Assembly: GCA_022457155.1 (NCBI GenBank)
Contig: JAJGOT010000465.1
Coordinates: 498,001-562,000 of the forward strand
Reading direction: 5' to 3'
Length of the DNA: 64,000 nt
From: Cladopsammia gracilis
Taxonomy: Eukaryota; Cnidaria; Anthozoa; Scleractinia; Dendrophylliidae
Shown here one piece after another: positions 1 to 12,110 of the stretch. A program made the position numbers and the translations under genes. Positions within the stretch are counted from its first letter, which is position 1; every line of letters begins with the position of its first letter. The notes under the pieces are model-generated. The model made no database searches. It worked only from the letters and a program-made list of their open reading frames with translations, and was not told the origin of the DNA.

Positions 1-497
1 GAGGCATGCTTTTCCCCAACACAATTCTTGGCTTTCACTTACGTCATATCAAAATTCAGAAGCATTAAACAATAGATTTCGAATCCAAAATGTTTATGGA
101 ATTGTAGAGAGTTTAAAACTACACATCTTGGCCAAATTTGGAAGCGCCAAAGCATTTCTTTCAAGAGTTATAGGCCAACGAGTATTAGACATTTTCAGTA
201 AGAAACGTATGGAGCGGCCATGTTTGTGCCCCACTCAGGGGCACAAAGATGGCGGCCAAAAATTGAAAGTCTTAATTACACCAAAAATCAAATCAAAACA
301 TATTGTATTTGTTATAAGCTCCATTAAATCGGCTTATAAACACTTCTAATGCGATCACCCAACTAGTCGGACAGAAAAAGGCAATAATGAAAAAAAGCAA
401 TTGCAAGTTGAAGAAATATTTATTTGGGAATAAAACGAAAAATAAAAACCGGCAAATTTCGCTACTCGATGACTATTACCATTAGACCCCTAGTAGC

Positions 498-530
<33 letters not shown>

Positions 531-632
531 AACTAGTTGGGTGATACTAATATGTAATAGCGTGACGAATTGCGTGACACATTTAAAACCTTTGTAAATC
601 GGAAGCACAGAAAGCAGAGTTCATTAAAATAC
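1..632. other. No gene recognised
   Basis: I see no coding exon here. The only clear structure is a short perfect hairpin at 223-247 (10-base arms TTTGTGCCCC and GGGGCACAAA, 5-base loop) flanked by GCGGCC-type sequence, which looks like the core of a small palindromic repeat. The missing downstream exons of the minus-strand GPCR at 1.1-2.2 kb would be expected to the left of it, but no TM4-TM7 segment is readable in this stretch. Confidence 0.5.
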
Positions 633-966
633 TAAACACGTAATGATTGGTCCCGAGGGAAACAGTGTCTATGTTTCCCGAGAATCTCCCGAGACGAAGT
701 CGAGGGAAACATCGAGGGAAAGAAAATTCACTGTTTCCCGAGGGAACAGTAATTAAGTGATTTATTATATAGCTGGAATATTTAGGAGTTTTTTGCGGTC
801 TGAACACGTGCGCTAGCGGGCAACGGTGCACTATTACCCTCTGAAGTAAAATATGTTACCCGCTCATGGACATTTGGTGGGAAACAGTTTATTTGTTAGA
901 TGTAATGTGACCATGAATCAACCAATTAACGCGCACGTTGTATTAAGAAAAACTCCTGAAAAATAA
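633..966 (+). repeat. Dispersed palindromic repeat, family P, copy 1
   Basis: Starts TAAACACGTAATGATTGG and contains a hairpin built from TCCCGAGGGAAACAGT and its complement, then a conserved segment with GCTAGCGGGCAAC, and ends near AAAAACTCC. It matches copies at 36541-36970 and, inverted, 56262-56683. This copy is the shortest and most diverged of the three. It lies in the intron or 3' flank of the minus-strand GPCR gene. Non-coding mobile repeat; superfamily not assigned. Confidence 0.8.
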
Positions 967-1124
967 CAATTAAATGCTTCTATAGCACGCTATTGAGAGT
1001 TTGCATGCACAGTAATAATTATTTCAAGGACAGAAAATTTAATGCATATTCTATCTCTTAGGAACATATCTATGCGTAACGTAAGTGATTGTTATAGAAA
1101 TGTAATCCATAAAGCTTCACATAC

Positions 1125-1396
1125 CTTTATTTTGCGCTTAGATAGCCTTCCTTTATTTCCATGGGGATGCACTACAGCATAGTATCGTTCAATTGCTATG
1201 ACAACCAAAGAGAATACCGAGGCGGAGGCTCCAACCCAAGCCCCAGGTTCCACCCGTCAACAGTTTGCATAGCACATTACCAGTCACTCCATCTGGGTGG
1301 GTCAAGGTGTGCATAAAAATGTAACCCGGTGCTAAAAATATGCCCACAGTCATGTCTGCGACAGCCAAGTTCATAAGAAAGTAGTTGACTGATGTC
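1125..1396 (-). CDS. Class A GPCR, exon with TM2, TM3 and ICL2
   Basis: Internal exon read on the minus strand, bounded by a good acceptor (TTTTTCACAG before 1396) and donor (AAG|GTATGTG after 1125). It encodes NYFLMNLAVADM (TM2, with the conserved LAVAD aspartate), the extracellular-loop cysteine before TM3 (VLCKLL), and, after a one-base frame change near 1235, ASVFSLVVIAIERYYAVVHP (TM3 with ERY in place of DRY). The upstream exon ends ATG AG and this one starts G ACA, so the split codon is Arg. The frame change sits in a GGGG run and may be an assembly error or a real lesion. Later exons are off the window. The ligand cannot be told from this part; peptide-type class A receptors are the nearest resemblance. 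Confidence 0.82.
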
Positions 1397-1622
1397 CTGT
1401 GAAAAATGACAAGCCATATGCAAGTTCGTATGCCATTTGTGAACTTAGAGGTAATTTCGACTTAGAGGCTGCCCGGTTTCTTAATGGTAAGCTGAGTGTT
1501 GAGTGTAATTGCAATTACGTGTAATTGCATTTCAATCAAATTCTGAAATTTATTAAAAATTCATAACGAAAATATCAGTAAATCGTGATACAGTTCAGCT
1601 ATACTTTATCGTTGATAGAATA

Positions 1623-1770
1623 TATATGCTGTGGTGCAATTTTGTCCTTGGTGCAAATTTATTTTCCTTTGTTTTTGGGTATCATAATGTATAGTAATGT
1701 ATGGTTATGAGTTTTAAACAAAGGAAAATAAAATTTGCACCAAGGATAAAATTGCACCACAACATATACT
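1623..1770. mobile_element. Short palindromic MITE
   Basis: Near-perfect inverted arms of about 45 bases: TGTGGTGCAATTTT at about 1630 is mirrored by AAAATTGCACCACAACA at about 1750, around an unrelated AT-rich loop. Both arms continue through TCCTTGGTGCAAATTT. Both flanks are TATAT-like, so a TA target duplication is possible but not provable. It lies in the intron between the two visible GPCR exons. Confidence 0.75.
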
Positions 1771-2079
1771 TATTAGCATAATTTGGGACGCTTCACTGCT
1801 ATTGTTTTTTTTTAAGTAATATATTCACGTCAAATCTGCCGCTAATGTTTTATCTATAACAGAAATAAACTGAACAAAACCGAATTTTCCATTGATGACA
1901 ATACATTTCATGAACAAAGAAGTCTATATATTGGAGATACAAGTTGTATTGTTTGTTTTCCTGTTTTGTTTCTGTTTTGTTTTATTTTGGTTTTGTTTTT
2001 TTTGCCACACATCAGGCATGATTACTTTTTATTGTATTTTTAACTAAGGTATTATGTTGTGTCCAGTTCCGCGACATAC

Positions 2080-2237
2080 CTCATGTCTTGATTCTTCACT
2101 ATGATGACACAAACCAGAGAGTTCCCAGCGATGTTTAAGATTACAAGTAAGGACTGCAACGTTGTTACCTCTATCCGAGCTAATTCAGACATGGCTTCTG
2201 GAGTTGGTTCGGTATCTTTCCACGAATTGTTTGTTAT
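2080..2237 (-). CDS. Class A GPCR, exon with N-terminus and TM1
   Basis: Minus-strand exon with acceptor TTATTCCTAG before 2237 and donor AG|GTATGTCG after 2080. The frame is open from the first base and contains an N-glycosylation site (NNS) and a Met at 2192 before TM1, which reads LLVILNIAGNSLVCVII with the class A Asn (GN motif). It splices in frame to the exon ending at 1396, giving QDM-R-TSVNYF, the usual ICL1 length. The true start may be in an earlier exon, since the frame is open upstream of the Met at 2192. Together the two exons cover TM1 to ICL2 of one receptor. Confidence 0.82.
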
Positions 2238-2339
2238 CTAGGAATAAAGATTTCAAAACCTAGTTATTTTTAATAACCCTATTTATACCAGACTTCTGCA
2301 ACATTCCCCTCGGTATTCAAAATGGCGGCGAAAACAACC

Positions 2340-2790
2340 CTGGCAAAATGGGGTTAATTTCATCCCTCCTATACTACTCATTACATAGATTGAAAAGCGA
2401 TTTTATAGTTCTATCTTCAATCGCGTCGCCTTATGCAAAATATGTTTGTGTATTTTTGCAATTTTTATTTCCAAATCAGTTTCTCGGGCAATTTTTGACA
2501 AGAAACAACTGTATTTTATTCGGAAAGTAGTCGTACTAGTTATTGCATACGGAGAAAAAGTTGTTTTTGTGAACTTTTATACGGTCTAAATGTAATGTGC
2601 AGACGGTCGCGTAATACTGTTTTTGAGAGTTGCTAAAATTGAAAAAAAAAAAAAAAAAAGAGTTGCTAAAATTGAAAAATAGCCCGGTCGTCAATCTTAA
2701 TTCTTGTGCTTCCGACCTTTCACCCTAGTTAAGTTTCACCTTAGTTAAGCTTGTCCAGGAAGAGACGCTGTTAGGCTCAGCCTATCTATA
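2340..2790 (+). repeat. Dispersed repeat, family Q, uninterrupted copy
   Basis: Matches 41793-42108 and then the sequence after the fold-back element near 44200 (shared: TTGAAAAGCGATTTTAT, CAGTTTCTCGGGCAA, TATTTTATTCGGAAA, AGCCCGGTCGTCAATCTTA, GCTGTTAGGCT). A run of 18 A at about 2642 is flanked by a small direct duplication (GTTGCTAAAATTGAAAAA). Around 2721-2748 the string TTTCACC-TAGTTAAG is present twice in tandem; this is the empty counterpart of the TTAA site occupied by the 1.9-kb fold-back element at 42109-44018. Confidence 0.75.
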
Positions 2791-5700
2791 TATTATCCAA
2801 AGCCCGCAACCCCAAATTCCTGATTATTTAATACTGCTACTGACTGTCAAGGAACTTTTTACCCTTGTCACGTAAGAATTGAAACGTTTCAAAAGTGTAC
2901 TAAATTTCACTTCGCTTGCTCACACTTTTCCAATATTGCATCCTACTGCTTCTTTTTTCCTATTAACCTGCGGTAACTTGAGAACTTTATCCGCATCTTG
3001 TTGTAAAAAGTATCCTACTTGGCCAGTAGTTGAGGCCATAGTTGATAATAATACCCTCGCTCCTCGGCCTTCATAAGAAGGCCTCGGAACTCGGACATTA
3101 TCCCTTACATCTTACTAAAAAAGTAACCAACAGTTCAGCAAGTAAGTCATTATTACTCATGCGCAAAGCGCAAGAGTTATAAAATGGCCTCCGTTTTTCT
3201 TGTTATTTTTATTTTTTGTCACCATTTTGCATGCAAATTTATGCACGCATATTTTAATGTACGCGATCTCGCCCCTGCCTCCTCTAGAAAGTTGCTTTTG
3301 TCCCCTATTGTTATAAAAGGCTTCAAGAAGGTTAAACCAATCAGAATTCGTCTACTGCGCACATGTTTGGGTTTTAGGGGCGAGTAGAGAGAACCGGTTT
3401 GTCACTCGGGGAAGACTATCAGATTTCAAACAAATATGCCCGATTCCGTACTGCACAATTTAATTTTTCAGACGTTCGTTTTTCATTACCAAAATGTAAC
3501 ACGCCTTGTAAGACTTCGAAATGGAAAGAAAAAGTCCTTTAGAAGATTTGTATGCCTTTGAAGTGGCGGTTAGAGAGCTGAAAGCGATGGAATCTTCCTT
3601 TGAGGATCCATGCTCAAAGGAAGATGGAATCTTCCTTTGAGCATCCATTAATCACAAAGTAAGGACATACCTTTCTTCCTTCAAAATTCATACTCGAAGC
3701 TCGAAGCGACAGACTTTTCTTATAATTTTCAAGCATTCCTGGAAAACTACGGTAAAGAAAATAACATTTTTGAATGCCCATTTACTTTGTAAGAAACATT
3801 TCACAGACTGTTTATTTGTGATATCGGTGGTTTTTGAGAAATATTTAGAAAACTTGGCCACATTCGGTCGAGCAAACTATTTGTGCGAGAAATTCTTCGA
3901 CATGTGCCTTGCAACAAAGCTCTTGTCCGAGTTCTTGCCAACTGCAAATTGTCATGGAAAGAGGAAAAAGTATCAGCCGATTAAAAAAGATATAAAAGAT
4001 TTTTGACAAAAAAAAAATTAGATGCACCGTTTTGCAAAATACATATTGTTTTCTATTCAGCTAAACTTGCTTTTACATCGCTTCTTTCGTGTACATTCCT
4101 TGATATACGCAGGAAATCTAGGCGGGAGAGGGAGTCTAGCGGGCCAGAAAATCCGGGCAGAGGGGGAGGAGTCAAACAATCTTGCCATCCGTCGGTGGGA
4201 TAACCCAATGTAATGGAATAATTCACGGTTTGGGAAGTGTTAGACTATTGTGCGTTTGATCGGGAATCAATAAATGAAATATTCAAAGCGAGTACAGAGA
4301 CATTAGTAGCTTCAATCAACATGTCTTGGTGGTGCGATGTGTGTCACGCAAAATCCGTTGAGGGGGGAGGGGTGCGTGACCCGTTTAAAATAAACCATAA
4401 AACTTTCTTTTGCAAGTGCATGAGTATAGGCTACTGGTAGACTCTTGTTTGAATCAAACACCAGCGCCTACGTGTAAATTGATAGGTGAACGAGGGGGTC
4501 AGAGATGCAAGCTGGTTATTTCTTTATTCTCGTTCTCTGCCACTGAAAAAAATTGTCAGACGTTTTGTCCGCCATACCTGTCAACTTTGGTATAACATTT
4601 TTCAGTAGATTATAGTTTCCTCAGAACTTATAACAATACCAAAACTTTCGATACGAGCCGGAAAGCCATGCCCACTTCGTTGAAGCCGGCCAGTCGATAT
4701 GTTATGCGGCACATATGTTGTATGCCGTGAATCAATCTACTTGTTTTCCTTGTATGCTAATTTCCTCTTTGCACAAAAGCACAGTTGTTTATTCTCCTTA
4801 GGGACACGCTTTTTGTGGAATGTTTTTGAAGTCGTTCAAAAAACTTGCAGGACGTGTTTTATCAGGTTGAAAACTCTCGGCTTCGCCTCAAGTTTTGCAT
4901 TAAACCTGATAACGCGTCGAATTTTAATTCTGATGAAATACTACTGGTAAATTTTTAAACACTACATAAAGTCCGGAAAACACCGCTTATTTGTTTTGTG
5001 ATATAGCCACTCATTTCAAAACAAAATCTATATTTCGTTGTACTTTCGTGCGCATACAATCCCGACCATAAATAATGATTATATCCTAACGGCAACGTTT
5101 CCTAAATTTGAAATAAATGATGTATTCAACAAACATGTCAATGTCGATCGACTTACTATTTTTCCACTAAAAGCTGCTCGAATTCGATCGAATTCCTCCA
5201 TGGTCCACAACAGCTCTGCAGCTCTGCAGTAAACTTTGAAAGTTATCTATAATTAAGCCCCACAAGGCTGATTATTGATTTTGCCACACCGTTTTGATAA
5301 AAAATGTAAAACCTGAGTATTTGTTTATCAAAAAGCAGGTGGCAGCTTTTCACACACGTCTTTGTGGTAGGTGAGACAAAAACCTTGAAAAATTAGACAT
5401 TTTTGATCCGTGCCCGTAGAAAAAAAACGTTTTACAACCTTATTGTTGTGCTGGCTATTTGTAAAAATTGAAACATATTAAAGCATGAACAATAGGTTTA
5501 GACTTTCATATTCTCTGTTTTCATACATAAACTAACGGGATCAATAATGTCAATTTCAAAATAAAGTGCCTCCTTGTTAACTAGGGGGTATATGCATTCT
5601 CACTGAAGAGTGCGGAAGATTGACCTCATTTCCCGCTAAATCGGAAAGCCCTAATACATTCTTTTATTTAACTTTTCAGTTTAAAACGGTATTTAAAACA

Positions 5701-6311
5701 CACTGACTAAACACTTTAAAGAATCAGAACAGCTGCGGGGTAGTTTAGAATTCTGATATTTGTCGTTAAGCCGATGCATTAATCTGTCTTTATCAACTGC
5801 ACTTTATTCTGTGGTATAACAAACGTTAGTGCGTATACTAAGACAGTCTTTCGCGGATCGTATTCACCGATTCGGATACTCAAACTCGCTGATGTTCGAT
5901 TTAAAGGGAATGACCTGTTGTCTGAATTGTGCCATGACTGTTTCTGTTTTGTTTAAATTTTACTGTTTTTGTGAGCAGGTTAAAAATATAACAAAGTTTA
6001 ATATTTCTCATTAGTTATGCAAGCTGATATGGTCTACTTCTAAAATCGGAACGAAAACACTTACCACAGTGTAGCAATGTTACTTTTATAGTAGCTTGAA
6101 ATCAGCATGACTTAGCACTTCGACTTGAAGACACTAATTAATACCTTGCAAGGCTTAAATGCAAATTTGTGGCCAAAGTTCACCTGTTACGTCCACCGTC
6201 AATTTCGTTTAATTTAACATATTCATTGAATGTGCTAACCAAATATTAAGCTCAAATTAGAGATCTCATGATATCATATTTTCTCCGGCATGATGCCAAG
6301 TTAAAAACTGA
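2791..6311. other. Intergenic, no gene recognised
   Basis: All open frames here are short and look random. Local structure: a duplicated and inverted GATGGAATCTTCCTTTGA stretch at 3580-3650, and a hairpin at about 4850-4915 whose arms are TGTTTTATCAGGTT and AACCTGATAA. Otherwise AT-rich unique-looking sequence. Confidence 0.5.
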
Positions 6312-7130
6312 GTTTATTTATAATTTATTTATTTATAATATTAAAACATATCAATACAACGGCACAATCCGATAAGATATTTGATTATTTATCCGTCCGA
6401 CACAAATACATAAGTGACTGAGATGTTTCTCAATAGATTCCTAGATATATTTTTTATTATTTAATTATTTATTATTTAATTATTTATTATTTTATTTATT
6501 TATTATTATTTATTATTTATTTATTTATTTATTTATTGATCAACACAGTGTCAGTTTACAGATAGTTGAGTTTTACAACATTACTTACAGATGGACGCAT
6601 ACACCATTGTACATTCTAAAAGACAATGAATATAGTTTTAACAGATTGTAATCTGTACAATGCCTAAGGCTCAGTTATAGCTGCTATTATTGTAAAAGTA
6701 ACATCTTGCTATTGCAGAAGACTGCATTGTTTTAATAGACGGGATAAGAAGTGTTTTAATCGAGATAAAATTAATACATATTTTCATGAATATATTTAGA
6801 AACAAGTTTGTCAATGAATTTGCGGATCGAGATGGCTTTGCTATTTAATTTACAAGAATATTATATAGTGGCGCAAAGTGGTGTAGTTTAATTTCTTTTT
6901 TATTCTTTCTTCATGGGAACTAGAGATAATACCGAATAAGGCTTCTTCTATAGTAGGGGAGATCTGACACGAGTTCGCTTCATTAAACCATTGGAACAAC
7001 CTTTGTACGAAGGCTTTAGTAAACATGCATTCAATAATGCATGTTCAAATGTTCAATGGAGTCTCCACAGTAAAAAACATTCATCATCAGTCTTGATAAC
7101 AAATTTAGATAATTATTTCTTTGTTACTAA
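6312..7130 (-). pseudogene. LINE 3' end fragment, copy 1 (L1/Tx1-like)
   Basis: Read on the minus strand this matches 13046-13826. It holds the last part of a LINE ORF2 (the C-terminal cysteine-bearing zinc-knuckle region) and the 3' UTR, ending in a (TAAA)n-like tail at 6312-6337. A TTTA-rich low-complexity tract lies at 6455-6540. It is 5'-truncated near 7130 in the middle of the coding region and carries stops, as expected of a dead LINE copy. Confidence 0.75.
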
Positions 7131-7505
7131 ATAATAAATAAAATGACCGGTCCGTTCTATCCTGCCAACTAATTTAAAATGAGGATTGACATGGTTCGAA
7201 ACTCGAGCTTCTACAGTGTGTCAGTCTATCCTGGGGCATTCTTACAGTGAGACTACCCAGACAAATTTTAAGACAAATTTCAGGAAATTAGCCAACCACA
7301 CAGTTAAAAGCGTAATTTTAAAGAACTTCAAATTACTCCAAAATGACACCGTAACAGGTAGAATTTTTCACAAGCCCTACTGATTTCAATCAAGCGTGAC
7401 AAAAACAAGGGCAACTTTCTTGTTAGAAACGTACTGAAATATGACGATCAACCTGCTACTTTTAAATGCACGATACAAAACTTATCCTTTTATTCACAAT
7501 GCGGA
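7131..7505. other. Spacer, nothing recognised
   Basis: About 375 bases between the LINE fragment and the duplicated block. The 65-residue open frame at 7186 has no recognisable similarity. Confidence 0.5.
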
Positions 7506-8066
7506 CAAAATATCACACATCTACTAAAATCACTGCTTGGTTTCAAATGCATCTCGGCAAACTTACCTGAATAACATGTACTTTATGCAAACAGATATAC
7601 ATTGGCGAAACGGGGAGAAGACTAGCCCAATCGCTCGACGCTTTAAAATCTTCATTATCATTCTTAGCAACACATCTTCCAAATCGACACACTTAATCCC
7701 CATGGAATCAACGAACGCTTTTCATTCAACTAATTCTTGGTTTGCAACCACGTGACAAGGCGGCCATGTTGGTGGTCAAGACAATACAATTTTTGTCGCA
7801 GAATTTGCATGAAAATAGAGTTTAGTTCCCAGCGGAGAGAAACGCTTTTGTTCTTGACCACCAACATGGCCGCCGTGACGTCACGTGCAAACCAGCAATA
7901 TATTATTGTTTTTCACGATACCATGTTTCCACCTATAGCGTAACTCCACCGTTTGATATATAAATCTGACACACAACCCACGGCAATTCCTTCATTCGTT
8001 CTGACGGAGGGCTAGCGCCCAGAACATCAGCTTTTATATCTCTTTAACTTTACGATGGTCAATTAA

Positions 8067-8582
8067 CAGGGGCACCCAACGAACAATTTTTGGTAAAATG
8101 TATTATTTTACTCAAATAAATTAAAATAAATGATAAAAAAGCATTTCCAGGTGTTCTTCTACGTTGCTGGGAAAAATATTTCTGTTCCTTTTTCCAAGCA
8201 TAACACATAGGGAAATTCCCAGCGAGCTGAATAAAAAAATGTCTGTTTCCAGCCAGAAAAAAATAATAATAAGTTACCAAAAGGGTGCTTGGAAAGCTTT
8301 TTGTTTATTGTTTGGATTTCTCCATGTACTGCTTAAATTTGTTACTACGAAGCTGAACCCTTTTAAGCCCCAAAGTGTCCACCGATTTTCTTCGATCAGG
8401 ATCCAGTCTCTTTTCGACCTGTTCAAGTTAGCCAGCACAGTTTGTTCTTGCGACTTCTTTCTCAAGTCAACCAGCGCAAAAATGGTATTAAATTTAAAAA
8501 ATATGTACATAATATTTTGCCAGCCAGCAAGAATTCCGCTGGGAACAGATAAAGTGGGGAACAGATTCGTTGGGTGCCCCTG
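8067..8582 (+). mobile_element. Non-autonomous hAT-like element, copy 1 (CAGGGGCACCCAACGA TIR)
   Basis: Begins CAGGGGCACCCAACGAA and ends TTCGTTGGGTGCCCCTG, with AATTAA to the left and AATAATTAA to the right. Further copies are at 23249-23832 and, inverted, 52935-53480. No transposase is encoded; the open frames in it differ between copies. Termini starting CAGGGG and a target duplication of about six bases suggest a hAT-related group. Confidence 0.82.
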
Positions 8583-8845
8583 AATAATTAACCTTATCAA
8601 CCCAATTGATAAAAACATATTTTCTGGAACAAACTCAACCAACATACTGCATCAATTCACGATTAATAAAACATGTTGCTAAAAGACGTTCTTCTCCCGA
8701 AAGGTAGCAGGAAACCTCGAATTCTCTCAAAGTTTCCGCCATACGTTTTAAAAAGAATGAAACCCTGATGGACAGGAAAATACTCTTCGGCAAACAAATA
8801 TAATCTCTCCTTCCATACAAATCAGCCCGTTTTTATGCAAAAATA

Positions 8846-9027
8846 GGCCATTTGCACGATGACGTCATTTGACTACTACTACCAGAATTCATTTCGTTTT
8901 TCCTTTCTTATTTAAATTTTGTAATCCCAGTGCGGTTTAAATAACAATAGCCCTAATTTGCACTACAAAACAAAAAACTGAAGGATTCTGGTAGTAGTAG
9001 TCAAATGACGTCATCATGCAAATGGCC
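8846..9027. mobile_element. 182-bp MITE with 45-bp TIRs
   Basis: Left end GGCCATTTGCACGATGACGT and right end rc GGCCATTTGCATGATGACGT; the arms continue through CATTTGACTACTACTACCAGAAT. Flanked by TA on both sides (8844-8845, 9028-9029). Copy 2 of the duplication reads straight from GCAAAAA to TTTATCC at the same place, so the element is absent there. No coding capacity. Confidence 0.88.
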
Positions 9028-9759
9028 TATTTATCCATGTAACCCCGAGTAGGCAAGAACTAAGACCAGGCAGCGCTATTTTTAAAGAGCAATAAATTGC
9101 ACATAAAGTAAAGAAATTGAGACCCAAATTTGTTTTTCCTTTAATTATAGCATTTTCTAGTTTGTCTTATAAAACAAAAAAAAAATGTCTTAAAAAGGTA
9201 AAGCCCTATTGAGGTTTCTATCTCTGGTTGTTATATATTCAAAAGAATACAAATATAAAGGAAAGAAAATTTCAAGTAACATTTGGAGATACCCTTTATT
9301 TAAATTAATTTAATTTATTTGGCATTCTCTCATTCGATTGGCTTACAAAGTGGCCATCCACCATTCCACTCTTGATTATAATAGAGTGCCCAAGCTGATA
9401 TAGCAATACTCCAATTATTAGTTAAATTAAAATAAGACCTCTTAGCCTACTGCTCGAAAAGACAAAGCCTGAAAACATATTAAATCGAGCGTTATGCGAA
9501 AAAAAAGATAAATTACAAGTGTAGCTATATAGATATCACATGTTTGTCGGGTATCCAGAAAGAGGATTATTTTGAGAAAAAATTTAATTGGAATGAAGGT
9601 TAGATTCAAAATTCAAACTTTTTGTTTTTTGAGTTATTCTACTTAGACTTTTAATTTACGAGCCTGTGATCGCCGAATTATAGGGATGAAATTCAGGTTC
9701 ATCTTGCATTTCCTCCGTTCGTTTAAACATCGGTTTTGGCTTTTTTTTTTATTGTAATG

Positions 9760-9952
9760 AACAAATTGACGTCAGTTTTTTTAGTGTGTCTGTCCTCTTT
9801 AAATTTTAAATTTTGTCATATTATTGTCACAGTGCTCCTTGATCCACTCGCCGTCGGCAAGTGGATCCACAGCACTTTGACAATGTCAGGACGAAATCTA
9901 TCATCAATCACGAGGACAGACAGACGCATAAAAAAACTAACATCAATTTGTT
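9760..9952. repeat. 193-bp imperfect hairpin, copy 1
   Basis: Arms AACAAATTGACGTCAGTTTT and its mirrored counterpart AAAACTAACATCAATTTGTT pair along most of their length to a central GATCCACTCGCC-GTC-GGCAAGTGGATC stem. The same structure at the same length is present at 25509-25701. It could be an old MITE or a folded transcript; no cysteine-rich or other coding signal supports the open frame through it. Confidence 0.7.
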
Positions 9953-12110
9953 AATTCGCAGATCGTCATAAACGATAGAATGCTGCTGTTATTGCATTCA
10001 AATCAGATAACAACTTAGCAGTTTGTGGGCATATTGCAATGCCATGAAGATGGTTTATTTGAATGTATGAAAGGGAAACAAGGGAGAGCATTTTCTTTAA
10101 GGTAAATTAAAATGAAGTAGTTTTATATTCTATCTATTCTAAATCTTTTTAATGATCTTTTACCGCACGCCATCAATTGCAAAATCCTTACGATGATTTC
10201 TTGCATGTAGCCGAGACGACTAACCGTCTGAACACCTCATGTTATGACCGTTTTGTTGGTGTTACGATCATGGTCGCCGCATTCATTTTCTATAAAACTA
10301 TAATCACCAAGTAACAGACACGATGAAGGAGTGCCTCGACTAGCTTCTGCTTTGATGCCTAGTGGAAAACGGATAACCGTTAAATTAAGGAAACCGCTGA
10401 AGAGCAATCGGAGTAGACTTTTCTCCTTACCCCATTAAGAACTGACTACGAAATGAAATGGAATAAGAAAGAAAAATCCCTCTTAATGCAGCTCGGTTAT
10501 TTCTTTACGTCCATGCACGTTTGTATTTCTAACCATGAAACAAATTTGCTTCAATTAATTACCAAAAGCATTGGAAATTATGAAAATCCTTTATCGATAA
10601 ATCATTTTAACACAAGCGGCAAAACGACAAAACTAGAAAAAAAAAATAATTGAAAAAAGTCATTTGGCTCTAAAATTACTAAAAAGCACCTATCTGTGAT
10701 TTATTAAGGCTCTGCTGAGCATTAAGTCCAAATGTAATGTTCATCAGTCGTATATTTTTGACATTATAAGAACAACTTAAAGATACGTTTACGAACTGGC
10801 ATGAACATTAATAGCGGCAACCATGCATTAATGATATGTGCTGTAAAATAAGCCGTTAAAGTAAGGCTTCGCGAAATTTATCCTGTTCTATTGCATACGA
10901 ATGTTACTCGGCTCACACATTCTGTATTACACAAGTATGACAAATTATGTCCAATTGGTGATTTAAGCTTTGAGTTCTGCCTATAGCCGAATGAACTTCA
11001 AAACATAAAATTAAAAATAAAAACATTAGTTTTAATGACCAGAGCGACTCTGTATCAACTATTTCTAGATTTAATTAGAATGTATAAAATGTTGGTTTTA
11101 ATTACCCGGAGCAGGAACAAACTAAGCTCACATATGGTATCAAGAGAAAATCACCATTTGAAAACACGAAAAAAAGTTATGAAAGAAGTTCTGATTCCGA
11201 AAAGTTGCAGGGAATCTTTTGCTCAGCCATGAATCAAGCCTAATTCTCTAAAAGTCCCCGTTTCACAAGAGGATCAAAGCTTTTATTAACAAAATAAAGC
11301 ACTGATGGACAGGTTAATAAAGTCACACTAAAACTGGTGACAGCCCCCTTAAGCCGGCTGACATTTTTAAAGTCTTGATCTATTCAACGGATACAGTCCT
11401 TCGCCCATTTACGTCGCCCTTTGTCAGAAAAAAAAACTAATTAGGAATCTAAATTAAGCTGAGAATTGACCGCAACATACAAAGTCAACTAAATAAATTA
11501 CACATGAAGCAAAAAATATCGAAAACAAAATGTGTTAGTCCCTTTAATTTAAGGTCAAGAAAACAAACGATTTGTCCAGAAAAGAATAGTGCCCTTCAAA
11601 TTAAGCTTTCTATTTTCAAACGAATCTAGATGTAGAAGAAATAAAATTTCATTTAATACTTGGAGATACTATTTGTTTAAATTAATTGAATCTATTTGAC
11701 ATCCTGTCATTTGATTGGCTTAAGTGGCACAAGTGTTGATCCACCATCCCATTTTTGATAATGATAGTGTTTCCATTATACCCCCACAAAGATTAGATAT
11801 CTTTCTACGACATCACATCGGTACACCTGTTGGCTAAAATAAAAAGCTTCCATATGTTTTGAAGCTTGCATTCAACCTTCATCAAGAACTGCAGATAACG
11901 GGTAAGTTAATTCACTTGAGGCCTTCTGTTAAGCCGAGTCGGGCTTATAACGTAAAATCTTGTATTGAAATTGCTAAAATTGGGCGCAGTTTTCGCGTAG
12001 AAAAATCATTTTGAAACTGATCTACTTGTGAATGTACTTCTGTGGATTAAAAACTAATGTCACAGAGTCCACCAGATTTTAATAATTTTAACTTGCTAAA
12101 AAAAGTTGCT

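Larger units (their letters stand above)
7506..12110 (+). repeat. Segmental duplication, copy 1
   Basis: From CAAAATATCACACATC to AAAAAAAGTTGCT this 4.6-kb block matches 22673-27839 in direct orientation at very high identity. No convincing host exon is present. It contains a hAT6-like non-autonomous element (8067-8582), a 182-bp MITE absent from copy 2 (8846-9027) and a 193-bp hairpin (9760-9952). It also has an older internal duplication: the stretch around 9220-9370 (GGAGATACCCTTTATTTAAA ... CATTCGATTGGCTTA) resembles 11640-11730. No terminal inverted repeats or LTRs delimit the block, so I call it a genomic duplication rather than a transposon. Confidence 0.88.

Noticed and set aside
8164..8645. 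139- and 123-residue open frames on opposite strands
   Set aside because: They lie inside the non-autonomous hAT-like element and are broken or different in its other copies.
7506..12110. A single large transposon
   Set aside because: Neither block has matching inverted or direct termini or a target duplication; the edges differ.
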